A DNA stretch of 64,000 nucleotides from Sneathiella sedimenti (GTDB taxonomy: Bacteria; Pseudomonadota; Alphaproteobacteria; Sneathiellales; Sneathiellaceae). The notes under the pieces were generated by a model, which was not told the DNA's origin, did not search any database, and saw only the letters and a program-made list of their open reading frames with translations. The stretch's first letter is position 1. Every line of letters starts with the position of its first letter. The position numbers and the translations under genes are program-made. This document shows, piece after piece, positions 36,112 to 45,312 of this stretch. The stretch is from the NCBI RefSeq assembly GCF_017313765.1, contig NZ_JAFLNC010000006.1:124001-188000 (forward strand). Reading direction: 5' to 3'.

Positions 36112-37104
36112 CTAGATTAACTCGGACATTGCCTCCGCCGCGATTTCAAAGGCGCGAAGCCGCGCCTGATGATCAAAAATCTGCGCCGTCAATATAATCT
36201 CATCCGCGTCCGTTTCAGCTTTGAATTCCCGTAGCCGCTCCGACACATCTTTTGCGTCACCAAGCGCCGTGTAGGTCATAAAACGAGAGATCGCCGCCTT
36301 TTCCTGTAGCCCGAGTTGATCGGCAAATCCCTCTATCGGCGGCGGTAGCCTGATTGGCATACCCCGTGCCAGGCCCAATACACCCTGCATCAGGGAGGTA
36401 ACAATAATATCCGCCTGTTCTCTCGTATCGGCAGCCTGCAGGTTCATCGCCGCCATGACATAGGGCCTGTCCAGCTGCGCAGAAGGTTTGAAGTTCTGCC
36501 GATAGACATGGAGCGCCTGCCTCAAATCGGTCGGCGCAAAGTGGGAAGCAAACGCGTAGGGTAATCCAAAATGCGCCGCCATTTCTGCACCATAAAGGCT
36601 GGAGCCGAGAATCCACAACGGCACTTTCAGTCCAGCGCCCGGAACCGCCTGGATCCTTTGGCCGGGTTCCGGATCGGCAAAATACTGCTGCAGCTCCAGG
36701 ACATCCCGCGGAAATGTGTCCACGTTCGCGTTCAAGGAACGCCTTAACGCCTGCGCGGTCAGCCCGTCTGTTCCGGGGGCGCGACCGAGACCCAGATCGA
36801 TTCGGTCCGGATAAAGTGAGGCGAGCGTTCCAAACTGTTCGGCGATGACCAAAGGCGCATGATTGGGCAACATGACCCCACCAGAGCCTATCCGTATCGT
36901 CTTCGTATGGGCGCCGACATGGGACAGCAGAACCGCGGTCGCGGCACTAGCGATACCGGGAATATTATGATGCTCCGCCAGCCAGTAGCGATTGTACCCC
37001 AGCCTCTCCGCCAGTTGCGCGATTTCCACGGAATTCCTGAACGATTGCGTCGCATCGCTGCCTTCAGTGATTGGGGCGAGATCCAGTACGGACAATAGAG
37101 TCAT
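36112..37104 (-). CDS. LLM class flavin-dependent oxidoreductase
   Basis: A 330-residue bacterial luciferase-like protein. The N-terminal [16 protein letters not shown] is typical of this subgroup; [20 protein letters not shown] and [20 protein letters not shown] form the flavin-binding core. [10 protein letters not shown] and [20 protein letters not shown] are further family motifs. It should use FMNH2 or coenzyme F420-like flavin with an unknown substrate. Its start overlaps the stop of the AsnC regulator in ATGA, so the two are co-translated. Confidence 0.9.
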   Translation of the reverse strand: MTLLSVLDLAPITEGSDATQSFRNSVEIAQLAERLGYNRYWLAEHHNIPGIASAATAVLLSHVGAHTKTIRIGSGGVMLPNHAPLVIAEQFGTLASLYPDRIDLGLGRAPGTDGLTAQALRRSLNANVDTFPRDVLELQQYFADPEPGQRIQAVPGAGLKVPLWILGSSLYGAEMAAHFGLPYAFASHFAPTDLRQALHVYRQNFKPSAQLDRPYVMAAMNLQAADTREQADIIVTSLMQGVLGLARGMPIRLPPPIEGFADQLGLQEKAAISRFMTYTALGDAKDVSERLREFKAETDADEIILTAQIFDHQARLRAFEIAAEAMSELI

Positions 37105-37568
37105 AACGACACACCGTTCTTGTTTTTCATGAGTTCTGCTGCTCGGTTGCTTCTATGGGTGGTTAGGTACAGGTTGGTTTCACTCGCGTTGATACCATCG
37201 ATTCTTCGTATCTGTCTCAGTACCTGATCCAGGTCCGACAGGGTCTCCGCGCCAAATTCAACGATAAGGTCCCAGCGACCGTTTGTCGAATGGATCGTCT
37301 GGATTTCGGGAAAACCGCGCAAACGTGAGATTATGCGCTCATCCCCCTTGCCTTCAATTTCTATCAATGTGATGCCGCGCACCGGAATATCCGCGAGGTC
37401 TTCCTTAAGCACCACCGTAAAACCAAGTATTTCCTCGTCTGCGATCAGCCTGTCAAGCCGCGTGCGAACAGTCGCACGCGAGAGTTCCAGCCTTGAGGCC
37501 AGTTCGGAAATCGACGCGCGGGCATTCTGCCGGAGCACAGCGACCAGTTTTTGATCTGTTTCATCCAT
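37101..37568 (-). CDS. Lrp/AsnC family transcriptional regulator
   Basis: A 155-residue regulator. The N-terminal winged helix-turn-helix reads [20 protein letters not shown] then [19 protein letters not shown], and the C-terminal RAM ligand-binding domain spans about residues 65-145 ([20 protein letters not shown]). The gene is divergent from arginase across a 127-bp gap that contains phased TTTGC/GCAAA inverted repeats, so it probably controls itself and the arginase-ornithine cyclodeaminase genes, responding to an amino acid such as arginine or ornithine. The effector is inferred. Confidence 0.92.
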   Translation of the reverse strand: MDETDQKLVAVLRQNARASISELASRLELSRATVRTRLDRLIADEEILGFTVVLKEDLADIPVRGITLIEIEGKGDERIISRLRGFPEIQTIHSTNGRWDLIVEFGAETLSDLDQVLRQIRRIDGINASETNLYLTTHRSNRAAELMKNKNGVSL

Positions 37569-37590
37569 ATTGAAAACTCTACATTACCAA

Positions 37591-37627
37591 TTTGCATAAT
37601 TCAATGTGCAAATATGTCAATATTTGC
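37591..37627. promoter_or_regulatory. putative AsnC/Lrp operator between regulator and arginase
   Basis: A perfect 8-bp inverted repeat, gcaaatat at 37608-37615 and atatttgc at 37620-37627 with a 4-nt centre, is preceded by a further TTTGCA at 37591-37596. The TTTGCA and TGCAAA motifs recur about every 15 nt. The site lies in the divergent gap, about 70-105 nt before the arginase start and 23-59 nt before the AsnC start. Confidence 0.6.
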
Positions 37628-37695
37628 CGTTGTTTCCGCCAGTTATATGAATGAAGTTATCATTATGGCGAACAATTTGCCGGAAAGAAGTCAGA

Positions 37696-38628
37696 ATGAT
37701 GGAAAAATCTATTTTACTCATCGGCGTCCCGGCGGATCAAGGCAGTCGGCGCGCCGGTTGTCTTATGGGGCCGGATTCCCTAAGAACCGCAAATATCGCA
37801 AGGAGGCTTTCGCGCCTCGGATATGAGGTATTGGACGACGGAAATATTACCGCAGCTCCGGCGGACGAGATTCTTCATACAAATCCGAATATCCATCATC
37901 TGGCCGATTATGCGGCTCTAATTCACAAGCTGGACCAGTATTGCGCAACAACTCTTACGAACAATCATATTCCTGTTTTTATGGGCGGTGATCATTGCAT
38001 CGCTGCCGGTATTTTACCTGCCTTAGCCCGGACCAGTGAAAACACAGGACAGGAGCAGTTCGTTCTTTGGCTCGATGCCCATACCGATTTCCAGACGCTG
38101 GAAAGTACAGATACGGGTAATTTGCATGGCACTCCTGTCACCTACATTATCGGGGACCCAAGCTTTGACGGTGTCATTCCAGGGCCATCCACAACCATTA
38201 AGCCCGAGAATATCTGCATGATGGGTATTCGTTCCGTCGATCCGGCCGAACAGGCACGTATCGCGCGCACCGGGATAGACATTCACGATATGCGCGCCAT
38301 CGATGAGTTTGGCGTGGCCGCACCGCTCAGACGCTTTATCGATCGGGTGCGCCGCGCGAATGGTCGCCTCCATGTCAGTCTCGATGTTGACTTTCTGGAT
38401 CCCGACATCGCTCCCGCAGTGGGAACAACGGTATCTGGCGGCGTCAGTCACCGTGAAGCGCATCTGATTATGGAAATTCTGTATGACAGCGGTCTGGTCA
38501 CGTCGCTCGACATTGCAGAGCTCAATCCATTTCTCGATGTTCACGGCAAGACCAGCGAACTGATTGTCGACCTCGTCGCCAGCCTGTTCGGGCAACGTGT
38601 TTTGGATACTCAACGCAGGAGCATATAA
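37696..38628 (+). CDS. rocF: arginase
   Basis: A cytoplasmic manganese enzyme of 310 residues that converts arginine to ornithine and urea. The metal motifs are MGGDHCIAAG, LWLDAHTDFQTLESTDTGN and HVSLDVDFLDPDIAPAVGTT then VSGG; Asp and His ligands are retained. The DAHTDFQ form, with Gln where many arginases have Asn, is close to the DAHxDFH variant of alphaproteobacterial arginases. I prefer the ATG at 37696, with GGAAAGAAG 5 nt upstream, to the 37651 start, which lies before that ribosome site. Ornithine cyclodeaminase follows after 2 nt. Confidence 0.93.
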   Translation: MMEKSILLIGVPADQGSRRAGCLMGPDSLRTANIARRLSRLGYEVLDDGNITAAPADEILHTNPNIHHLADYAALIHKLDQYCATTLTNNHIPVFMGGDHCIAAGILPALARTSENTGQEQFVLWLDAHTDFQTLESTDTGNLHGTPVTYIIGDPSFDGVIPGPSTTIKPENICMMGIRSVDPAEQARIARTGIDIHDMRAIDEFGVAAPLRRFIDRVRRANGRLHVSLDVDFLDPDIAPAVGTTVSGGVSHREAHLIMEILYDSGLVTSLDIAELNPFLDVHGKTSELIVDLVASLFGQRVLDTQRRSI

Positions 38629-38630
38629 TT

Positions 38631-39689
38631 ATGGCCATTCATCCGCCAAAAGACATCAATATCGTTCCCTTTGTCAGTGTCGATAATATGATGAAGCTGG
38701 TTCTTGATATTGGTATCGAAACATTCCTGGTCGAGCTTGCCGGATTTATTGAAGAGGATTTCAAGCGATGGGAACTTTTTGACAAGACGCCTCGCGTTGC
38801 CTCCCATTCACCGGAAGGCGTCATCGAGCTGATGCCGACCAGCGACGGCGAGGTATATGGCTTCAAATATGTCAACGGTCATCCGAAAAACACTCGAGAC
38901 GGCCTGCAGACCGTCACCGGTTTCGGGATGCTCTCCAATGTCGACAATGGTTATCCGGTTCTGTTTTCTGAAATGACCATATTGACAGCCCTTCGTACCG
39001 CCGCGACCTCCGCCCTTGCCGCAAAATATCTGGCCCCCCAGAACGCCAACTGCATGGCAATTATCGGCAATGGCGCACAGTCTGAATTCCAGGCCATGGC
39101 CTTCAAGGCGCTTCTTAACGTGAATAAATTACGCCTTTTCGATATCGACCAGCAGGCAACCGAGAAATGCAGGCGCAATCTTTCCGGCATGGGATTTGAC
39201 ATTTCGTCTTGCCAAACGGCGGAAGAGGTCGTGGAGGGCGCACAGATAGTCACCACTGTCACTGCGGACAAGCAATATGCAACGATTCTGACAGACAACA
39301 TGGTTGGTGCAGGCATTCACATAAATGCAGTTGGTGGCGACTGTCCCGGCAAAACGGAACTGCACCCAGATATCCTCCTACGCTCGGATATTTTTGTTGA
39401 ATATCCCCCGCAAACTCGGATCGAGGGGGAAATCCAGCAGCTATCCAAAGATCATCCCGTAACGGAACTCTGGCGTGTTTTCGCGGGGAAGGAAAAGGGG
39501 CGGCAACGTCCGGATCAGACAACGCTGTTCGACTCGGTCGGGTTCGCCACGGAGGATTTCTCTGCCCTTCGGTATGTGCGCAGCAAACTCCCCGGCACGA
39601 GCTATTTCGACAGCCTAGATATGCTGGCCGATCCAGATGATCCGCACGACCTTTTTGGCATGATCCTGCGGGCCGCCAAGGCCGCCTGA
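38631..39689 (+). CDS. ocd: ornithine cyclodeaminase
   Basis: A 352-residue NAD-dependent enzyme converting ornithine to proline and ammonia. FKYVNGHPKNTRDGLQTVTG and SEMTILTALRTAATSALAAK are substrate- and NAD-contact motifs of the family; MAIIGNGAQSEFQAMAFKAL is the dinucleotide-binding loop near residue 142. Together with arginase it makes a two-step route from arginine to proline with urea and ammonia release. The ORFs are 2 nt apart, so they form one unit. Confidence 0.95.
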   Translation: MAIHPPKDINIVPFVSVDNMMKLVLDIGIETFLVELAGFIEEDFKRWELFDKTPRVASHSPEGVIELMPTSDGEVYGFKYVNGHPKNTRDGLQTVTGFGMLSNVDNGYPVLFSEMTILTALRTAATSALAAKYLAPQNANCMAIIGNGAQSEFQAMAFKALLNVNKLRLFDIDQQATEKCRRNLSGMGFDISSCQTAEEVVEGAQIVTTVTADKQYATILTDNMVGAGIHINAVGGDCPGKTELHPDILLRSDIFVEYPPQTRIEGEIQQLSKDHPVTELWRVFAGKEKGRQRPDQTTLFDSVGFATEDFSALRYVRSKLPGTSYFDSLDMLADPDDPHDLFGMILRAAKAA

Positions 39690-39834
39690 CGCAAAAGTGT
39701 TATGGAGTGATCCGTTTCGCCTTGTATTCTGAGGCATTGAGAGATACTGTCTGTCCAACTTTTTTTACTAGGATATTACGACTATTTCCAGATTATCAGA
39801 GTCGGCTCAGGCCTCACAGCCTTCAGCCGACAAA

Positions 39835-40863
39835 TTGCACGCGGATATTGCCTCTACAAGAAAATACGATAACAATTGGGCAAAAGTAGCTCGAACCTAC
39901 GCCAATCCGGACGCAAAGCGCAGCATTCTACAATTACTGACCACACTCGTTCCACTAGTCATTCTCTGGGCTAGCATGATTGTCGTTGTGGACGATGTGT
40001 ATTGGGTGGCGCTATTGCTTTCCATTCCAGCGGCGGCGTTCACCGTCCGACTTTTCATAATTCAGCATGATTGCGGGCATCATTCTTTTTTCCGGTCACC
40101 GCGCCTTAACGACCTGGTTGGTCGGTTAATTGGCGTCATTACGCTCACCCCCCATGAATATTGGCGGCGTTCCCATAACACCCATCACGCGACCTGTGGC
40201 AATTTGGAGAAGCGGGGAATCGGAGATATCAGTGTACTGACTGTTGCCGAATACCAGGCATTAAGTCGTTGGCGGCGTTTCCTGTACCGTATTTACCGGA
40301 TGCCCGCAGTGATGTTGGGTATCGGCCCCCTGTATCTTTTCGTAATCAAGTACAGGTTTCCGCTTGATTTGGTCCGGCAACGGCCTGCCCTGCTGATCGG
40401 CATTATGGGGACAAATATCGGGATTGTGGCGCTCACTCTGGTCCTCGGCTTCAGTTTCGGATTCATCGATATCCTGAAGGTGCAGCTGCCCATCGTGCTG
40501 CTATCTTCTACGGCAGGTGTCTGGCTTTTCTATGTGCAGCATCAGTTTGAAGATACCTATTGGCGGAAAAAGGAGAACTGGAACATCCACGAAGCCTCAG
40601 TGATGGCGAGCAGCTATTATGATCTCCCTCAGCCTCTTCGTTGGTTTTCCGGCAACATTGGAATTCACCACATCCATCACCTTTCCTGCCGCATCCCGAA
40701 CTACCGTCTCGGAGCGTGCCTGGCGGAATTGCCCGCGCTGAAATCTCTAAACCGTATCAGCCTGCGAGAAAGCTTTGCCTGCTTGCGACTCGCACTCTGG
40801 GATGAAAATACTCAGCGCCTGGTTTCCTTTAAGTGCGTTCGAAAACTTTCGACCTCGTCATAA
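39835..40863 (+). CDS. membrane fatty acid desaturase
   Basis: A 342-residue integral-membrane di-iron desaturase. The three histidine boxes are present: HDCGHHSFFR near residue 78, HNTHHAT near 114, and HHIHHLSCRIP near 277, with several helices between. It should insert a double bond in an acyl chain or related lipid. The start is uncertain: TTG at 39835 has no ribosome site, and the same frame stays open upstream to a TAG at 39769 with plausible coding residues but no ATG, GTG or TTG. An ATT start at 39775 or 39784 is possible. It is 145 nt after ornithine cyclodeaminase. Confidence 0.87.
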   Translation: MHADIASTRKYDNNWAKVARTYANPDAKRSILQLLTTLVPLVILWASMIVVVDDVYWVALLLSIPAAAFTVRLFIIQHDCGHHSFFRSPRLNDLVGRLIGVITLTPHEYWRRSHNTHHATCGNLEKRGIGDISVLTVAEYQALSRWRRFLYRIYRMPAVMLGIGPLYLFVIKYRFPLDLVRQRPALLIGIMGTNIGIVALTLVLGFSFGFIDILKVQLPIVLLSSTAGVWLFYVQHQFEDTYWRKKENWNIHEASVMASSYYDLPQPLRWFSGNIGIHHIHHLSCRIPNYRLGACLAELPALKSLNRISLRESFACLRLALWDENTQRLVSFKCVRKLSTSS

Positions 40864-40912
40864 GCGGCGATCGACCTCCCTTTTGAACAACGCCAAAAAT
40901 ACCCATTGAAAT

Positions 40913-40930
40913 TATCTGCATATGCAGATA
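40913..40930. promoter_or_regulatory. palindromic operator before the marR gene
   Basis: A perfect 18-bp palindrome, TATCTGCATATGCAGATA, ends 10 nt before the MarR start. A second imperfect copy lies before the MATE gene. The position overlapping the translation start region suggests autorepression. Confidence 0.75.
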
Positions 40931-40940
40931 TATAGTCGGT

Positions 40941-41384
40941 ATGACCGAAAATACGGACCGTGAATTCAAGTCTACCTGCAGCGCGTCGCTCTTTCGTAAA
41001 GCCGCGCGCCGCATTACGCAGATTTACGATCAACTGCTGGAACCTTATGGCTTAACGATTACACAGTATGGGTTGCTTGGTCACCTGAAACATTTCGACG
41101 GCATCAGTGTTGGCGCTCTTGCCGAAAAGCTCGTGATGGATCCAACTACTCTAACCCGGAACTTACGGCCGCTTGAAAGAAAAGGATATGTCACGCTCAC
41201 CCAGGACGACAAGGATCGACGCAGCCGCAATTTGAACCTTACAGACTCTGGACGGAAGATATTTTCCGCCGCGCGACCGGGATGGGAAGCTGCGCAGGAG
41301 AGAATAGAAAATGTTCTTGGATCGGAAGACAGCCGCCTGTTGGCCACGAAAATAGATCGCATGATCGAAGATCTTAGGGAATGA
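40941..41384 (+). CDS. MarR family transcriptional regulator
   Basis: A 147-residue winged-helix regulator. Residues 30-100 contain the HTH (QYGLLGHLKHFDGISVGALA then MDPTTLTRNLRPLERKGYV) and the wing DDKDRRSRNLNLTDSGRKIF. It is encoded just upstream of a MATE exporter, with matching palindromes before each gene, so it probably represses both and responds to a toxic ligand. There is no strong ribosome site. Confidence 0.92.
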   Translation: MTENTDREFKSTCSASLFRKAARRITQIYDQLLEPYGLTITQYGLLGHLKHFDGISVGALAEKLVMDPTTLTRNLRPLERKGYVTLTQDDKDRRSRNLNLTDSGRKIFSAARPGWEAAQERIENVLGSEDSRLLATKIDRMIEDLRE

Positions 41385-41396
41385 ATTTTTTTAGCC

Positions 41397-41417
41397 GTAT
41401 ATCTGCATATACAGCCA
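41397..41417. promoter_or_regulatory. second MarR operator copy before the MATE gene
   Basis: The 18 bases at 41400-41417 match the palindrome at 40913-40930 at 15 positions. Arms GTATAT and ATATAC around CTGC also give a 16-bp inverted repeat at 41397-41412. The copy lies 18 nt before the MATE start. Confidence 0.65.
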
Positions 41418-41435
41418 TTATAGAAAGAGTCACCG

Positions 41436-42797
41436 ATGACAACTGAAACCTCATCTCCTGCTGTTGCGGCCAGCCCCAATGCTCTGTTGACGGCGCCAAT
41501 CCTTGGCACTTTGGCGCGACTTAGTGTTCCGAATATTCTAGCGATGTCAGCCGCAGCGGTTGTTGCTATCGCGGAAACCGCTTACGCTGGGCAGCTCGGT
41601 ATTTCCGCTTTGGCGGGACTTGCGCTCGTATTTCCGATGGTCATGCTTCAGCAGATGATGTCTGCAGGCGCGATGGGAGGGGGCGTTTCCTCCGCCATCA
41701 GCCGGGCTCTCGGTGCAAACGATGACCGGCGCGCCGAGCAACTTGCCTTTCATGCAGTAATCATTGGCGCGATGGCTGGCCTCCTTTTCGGTGTCTTTTT
41801 TCTGTTATGTGGCGAGTATGTCTATCGGCTCCTTGGGGGATATGGTGTGGTTATCACCGAGGCGCTGGCTTATTCCAATATCGTTTTCCTTGGGGCGATT
41901 GGTCTCTGGTTGACCAATACGCTTGCGTCCATCATTCGCGGCAGCGGGGACATGAAAATTCCGTCTATTACCTTGCTAGCGGTTGCTTTATCGCAGTTTA
42001 TATTAGCAGGTGCATTCGGGCTGGGCTGGGGCCCATTTCCGGCTCTTGGAATGGTGGGCATTGGTCTTGGCCTGGTTATCGCCTTCAGCGTCTCTACCCT
42101 TTTCTTATTGTGGTATCTGGTCTCCGGTCGGGCGCGCGTTAAACTGACGGTAAGAGGCATCAAGCTTAAGACGGAGATGTTTCAGGATATACTCAAAGTG
42201 GGTGCAATTTCTTGTATCTCTCCCTTGCAAACCGTCCTCACTGTCCTCATCCTGACCCGGCTAATCTCGGAATTCGGTGTAGAGGCTCTGGCGGGATACG
42301 GAATCGGTGCTAGGCTGGAATTCCTGTTGGTCCCAATCGCCTTTGCAATAGGTGTTGCCTGTGTCCCAATGGTCGGCATGGCCATTGGCGCAAATAATGT
42401 CGCCCGGGCGCGGAAGGTGGCATGGACTGGTGGCATTTGCGCCGGAATATTGATTGGGTCTATTGGCTTCTTGGTCGCCCTTTTTCCCGATATCTGGACA
42501 GGAATGTTCACGGATGTTCAACCTGTCATGAAATCTGCGGGGCTGTATTTTGCCTGGGTCGGTCCTTTCTATGGTCTGTTTGGTCTCGGGTTGTGCCTTT
42601 ACTTTTCCTCGCAAGGCGCGGGTAAGGTCCTCGGCCCCGTTATCGCCGGCACAATTCGCCTTGTCGTTGTTGCGCTGGGCGGCTGGATTCTGGCAACAAA
42701 CGCCATGCCCGAATGGACAATCTTTGCGCTGATTGGGGGTGCGATGGCAATTTATGGTGCGGCAACCGCGCTGGCTGTATATGTTGTACGCTGGTAA
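41436..42797 (+). CDS. MATE family efflux transporter
   Basis: A 453-residue inner-membrane exporter of about 12 helices in two related halves. AAAVVAIAETAYAGQLGISA near the first helix and GGGVSSAISRALGANDDRRA near residue 75 are family motifs; the second half repeats the pattern with GVACVPMVGMAIGANNVARA. MATE proteins expel cationic drugs and metabolites using sodium or proton gradients. It follows the MarR gene by 51 nt, in which a regulator palindrome lies. Confidence 0.92.
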   Translation: MTTETSSPAVAASPNALLTAPILGTLARLSVPNILAMSAAAVVAIAETAYAGQLGISALAGLALVFPMVMLQQMMSAGAMGGGVSSAISRALGANDDRRAEQLAFHAVIIGAMAGLLFGVFFLLCGEYVYRLLGGYGVVITEALAYSNIVFLGAIGLWLTNTLASIIRGSGDMKIPSITLLAVALSQFILAGAFGLGWGPFPALGMVGIGLGLVIAFSVSTLFLLWYLVSGRARVKLTVRGIKLKTEMFQDILKVGAISCISPLQTVLTVLILTRLISEFGVEALAGYGIGARLEFLLVPIAFAIGVACVPMVGMAIGANNVARARKVAWTGGICAGILIGSIGFLVALFPDIWTGMFTDVQPVMKSAGLYFAWVGPFYGLFGLGLCLYFSSQGAGKVLGPVIAGTIRLVVVALGGWILATNAMPEWTIFALIGGAMAIYGAATALAVYVVRW

Positions 42798-42856
42798 CCC
42801 TAAAAACAATTTGTGATACGTCCGGCTGATCCTGCCGACGTTGCGGGACAGTTTGC

Positions 42857-43447
42857 ATGATTTCATTTTTCCTGGCCGTTTTCTTTCTGGTCATAACTCC
42901 CGGACCGGGTGTTCTTTCAACCGCCGGGGTTGGCTCTGCTTTTGGGCGCACGGCGGGCCTTCGTTATGTGACTGGCCTTTTTGTTGGTAATAACCTCGTG
43001 GCTCTTGCCGTTGTGTCTGGCCTGGCGGCAATCGTTCTTGCCGTACCGGTCGTCCGGAATATCCTGCTGGTGCTGTCCCTCGTTTATCTTCTTTATCTCG
43101 CTTTCAGGATTGCCACGGCAGGCGCAAAAATTGCCTTTATCGAGTCAGCCCGTGAGCCGGGAATTTTTGCTGGTATCGCGCTACAGCTGATTAACCCCAA
43201 GGCCTATGCCGTCAACACGACCCTGTTTACCGGATTCCCATTTTTTGCCGATGCGTTGGCGTGGGAAACAATCTTAAAATTCGCGCTTCTCAATGTTATT
43301 TGGGTTCCAGTCCATTTATTGTGGCTGACGGCGGGGATCATGATCAAACGATTGGAATTATCCCCGCGGATCCAGTTTCGGATTAACCTTATGATGGCGG
43401 TCGCGATGCTTGCTGTTGTCACCCTTGCCCTGTTTGCCAATTTCTAG
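42857..43447 (+). CDS. LysE family translocator
   Basis: A 196-residue inner-membrane exporter with about six helices. The LysE/RhtB signature is near the start: LVITPGPGVLSTAGVGSAFG then GRTAGLRYVTGLFVGNNLVA. IALQLINPKAYAVNTTLFTG near residue 103 is the conserved NPKA motif. These proteins export amino acids or related compounds. It follows the MATE gene after 59 nt on the same strand and may be co-expressed with it. Confidence 0.9.
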   Translation: MISFFLAVFFLVITPGPGVLSTAGVGSAFGRTAGLRYVTGLFVGNNLVALAVVSGLAAIVLAVPVVRNILLVLSLVYLLYLAFRIATAGAKIAFIESAREPGIFAGIALQLINPKAYAVNTTLFTGFPFFADALAWETILKFALLNVIWVPVHLLWLTAGIMIKRLELSPRIQFRINLMMAVAMLAVVTLALFANF

Positions 43448-43471
43448 GCGTTTAATCGGATAGTTTCAGCG

Positions 43472-44758
43472 TTACCGGCCAAAGCCAGCAAGGTCAGGAA
43501 GCCAAAGCGCAAGTCCGGGAATCAGAATTACCAACGCGAGCCCCCCGAGAAGTAGAAGTACATAGGGTACAGAGCCAAGAATCACGTCAATTAGCGGCGC
43601 ATTGGCAATTCCCTTTATCACAAAGAGGTTCATCCCGACCGGCGGCGTGATCAGCGCAAGTTCCAGATTAATCATGAGCAGAACGCCATACCAGATCAGA
43701 TTGACATCAAGCTGAACCAGGATCGGGAGCACAATCGGCGTCGTAATCAAAATGATAGAGATTGTCTCCAGAAACATGCCCAGAATGAGAATGACGAACA
43801 TGACGACTAGGATAAATCCAAGCGGCGACAGCCCAAGTGTCACCACTCCCTCCATCAATTCGATGGGCAGGCGGATAATCGTGACAGCCCGACTGAATAA
43901 CGCAGCAGAACCAAGGATCATGAAGAGCATGGTTGTCGTTCGGACGGTCTCATAAGCGGTCTCCGCAAGTTCCTTCAGACCGAAATTGCGATAGACGAGC
44001 GCACCGACAAGAAGGGCGTAGATACATCCAATTGAAGCGGCTTCAGAAGCTGTGAAAATACCAAGATATATCCCGCCCAGAACCAGCGGGGGCATGGAAA
44101 GTGACCAGAAGGATTTCCCTACCGCCTTTATAGCTTTTTTCCAGCCAACCCAGTCGGCTCCCTTAGTGTCACCCCGATAATATGCCTGTGAAATGCAAAA
44201 GATGGCGAATATCACCGCCATCAGGATCCCCGGAATAAAGCCCGCCATGAAAAGCGCGCCGATCGACGTCTCCGACACAATGGCATACAGGATCAAGGGG
44301 CCTGAGGGGGGAATTAGGATACCAAGGGTGCCCCCAGCCACGATAACGCCATAGGCATCGCGGGCACGGTAACCAAAACGGCGCATCTGGGGAATGGCAC
44401 TGGAACCTATTGTGAGGGCCGTCGCCACGGAGGACCCGGAAATAGCCGCGAATATTGTACAGGAGAGTACGGTTGCCACCCCCAATCCGCCCTTGAAATG
44501 CCCGACCAGAGTATTTGCCGCGTCATAAAGGTCGTCCACGACCTTCGACTTGATCATCACATGCGCCATAAAAGCAAACATGGGAATGGCCGTAAGAATG
44601 CCGTTATCAAGTTTCGCAAAGAATGTATCCGCTACACTGGAGATACTCCCTTCCGTCAGGAGCATTATTATGACGGACGCTACACCCAGCCCGACAAAAA
44701 TTGGAATACCTGTCAGCAGCAAAAGGACGAGGAGGAGCAGAACGAGAAACGTCGACAC
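43472..44758 (-). CDS. TRAP transporter large permease (DctM-like)
   Basis: A 428-residue membrane protein with about 12 helices. The family motifs ISGSSVATALTIGSSAIPQM and GVIVAGGTLGILIPPSGPLI near residues 105-155, and LELALITPPVGMNLFVIKGI near the end, match DctM. It is the sodium-coupled channel of a TRAP importer for organic acids. The start is GTG sharing its G with the TAG stop of the small permease gene. Confidence 0.94.
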   Translation of the reverse strand: MSTFLVLLLLVLLLLTGIPIFVGLGVASVIIMLLTEGSISSVADTFFAKLDNGILTAIPMFAFMAHVMIKSKVVDDLYDAANTLVGHFKGGLGVATVLSCTIFAAISGSSVATALTIGSSAIPQMRRFGYRARDAYGVIVAGGTLGILIPPSGPLILYAIVSETSIGALFMAGFIPGILMAVIFAIFCISQAYYRGDTKGADWVGWKKAIKAVGKSFWSLSMPPLVLGGIYLGIFTASEAASIGCIYALLVGALVYRNFGLKELAETAYETVRTTTMLFMILGSAALFSRAVTIIRLPIELMEGVVTLGLSPLGFILVVMFVILILGMFLETISIILITTPIVLPILVQLDVNLIWYGVLLMINLELALITPPVGMNLFVIKGIANAPLIDVILGSVPYVLLLLGGLALVILIPGLALWLPDLAGFGR

Positions 44759-45291
44759 TAGTCGTCTCCCCGTTTAAACAAACTTTCCCCGCCACGAGCG
44801 ACAGAGATTAAGAACAAGAGACCCGCGCCAAAAAGCAAAAATGACTGGGGTATCCAGAGAGGTGCTTCAAGATATCCACTTGAGTAAACACCGATCGTAT
44901 AGGAGAACTTCACCGCCTCCCATGTGCTGATGAAGATAATGGCCGCCAGAAATGCGGTCGCAATGTAGCTCCATAATCCAAGCGCCTTCTTACGTTTTCC
45001 CGTCGCTTTTGAGGTAAGTAAATCGACGCTGATATGTTCTCCGCGCCGAAGGGTTTCCGCAGCCCCCAGCATGACAATAGCGACCACCAGAAAGCCGGAC
45101 ATTTCATCGGTCCAGGTCAGGGGCGTTCCCAGCACATAACGCTGAAATACGCTATAGCCCGTCATCAACAGCGTGAAGACAACCAGCACCGCGCTGAATA
45201 CAGCGGCACCAAAGGAAAGATACTCAATGACGCGGATAAATACGGAAGAGGAGTATGCCACCTCTTCCGAAGTATTGTCCTTCATATCCAT
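44758..45291 (-). CDS. TRAP transporter small permease (DctQ-like)
   Basis: A 177-residue four-helix membrane protein. The DctQ signature VFQRYVLGTPLTWTDEMSGF is at about residues 48-68, followed by LRRGEHISVDLLTSKATGKR. The N-terminal 20 residues are hydrophilic. It partners the large permease and sits between it and the solute-binding gene, 21 nt from the latter. Confidence 0.92.
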   Translation of the reverse strand: MDMKDNTSEEVAYSSSVFIRVIEYLSFGAAVFSAVLVVFTLLMTGYSVFQRYVLGTPLTWTDEMSGFLVVAIVMLGAAETLRRGEHISVDLLTSKATGKRKKALGLWSYIATAFLAAIIFISTWEAVKFSYTIGVYSSGYLEAPLWIPQSFLLFGAGLLFLISVARGGESLFKRGDD

Positions 45292-45312
45292 AACGGACGC
45301 AGCAACTTCAGG

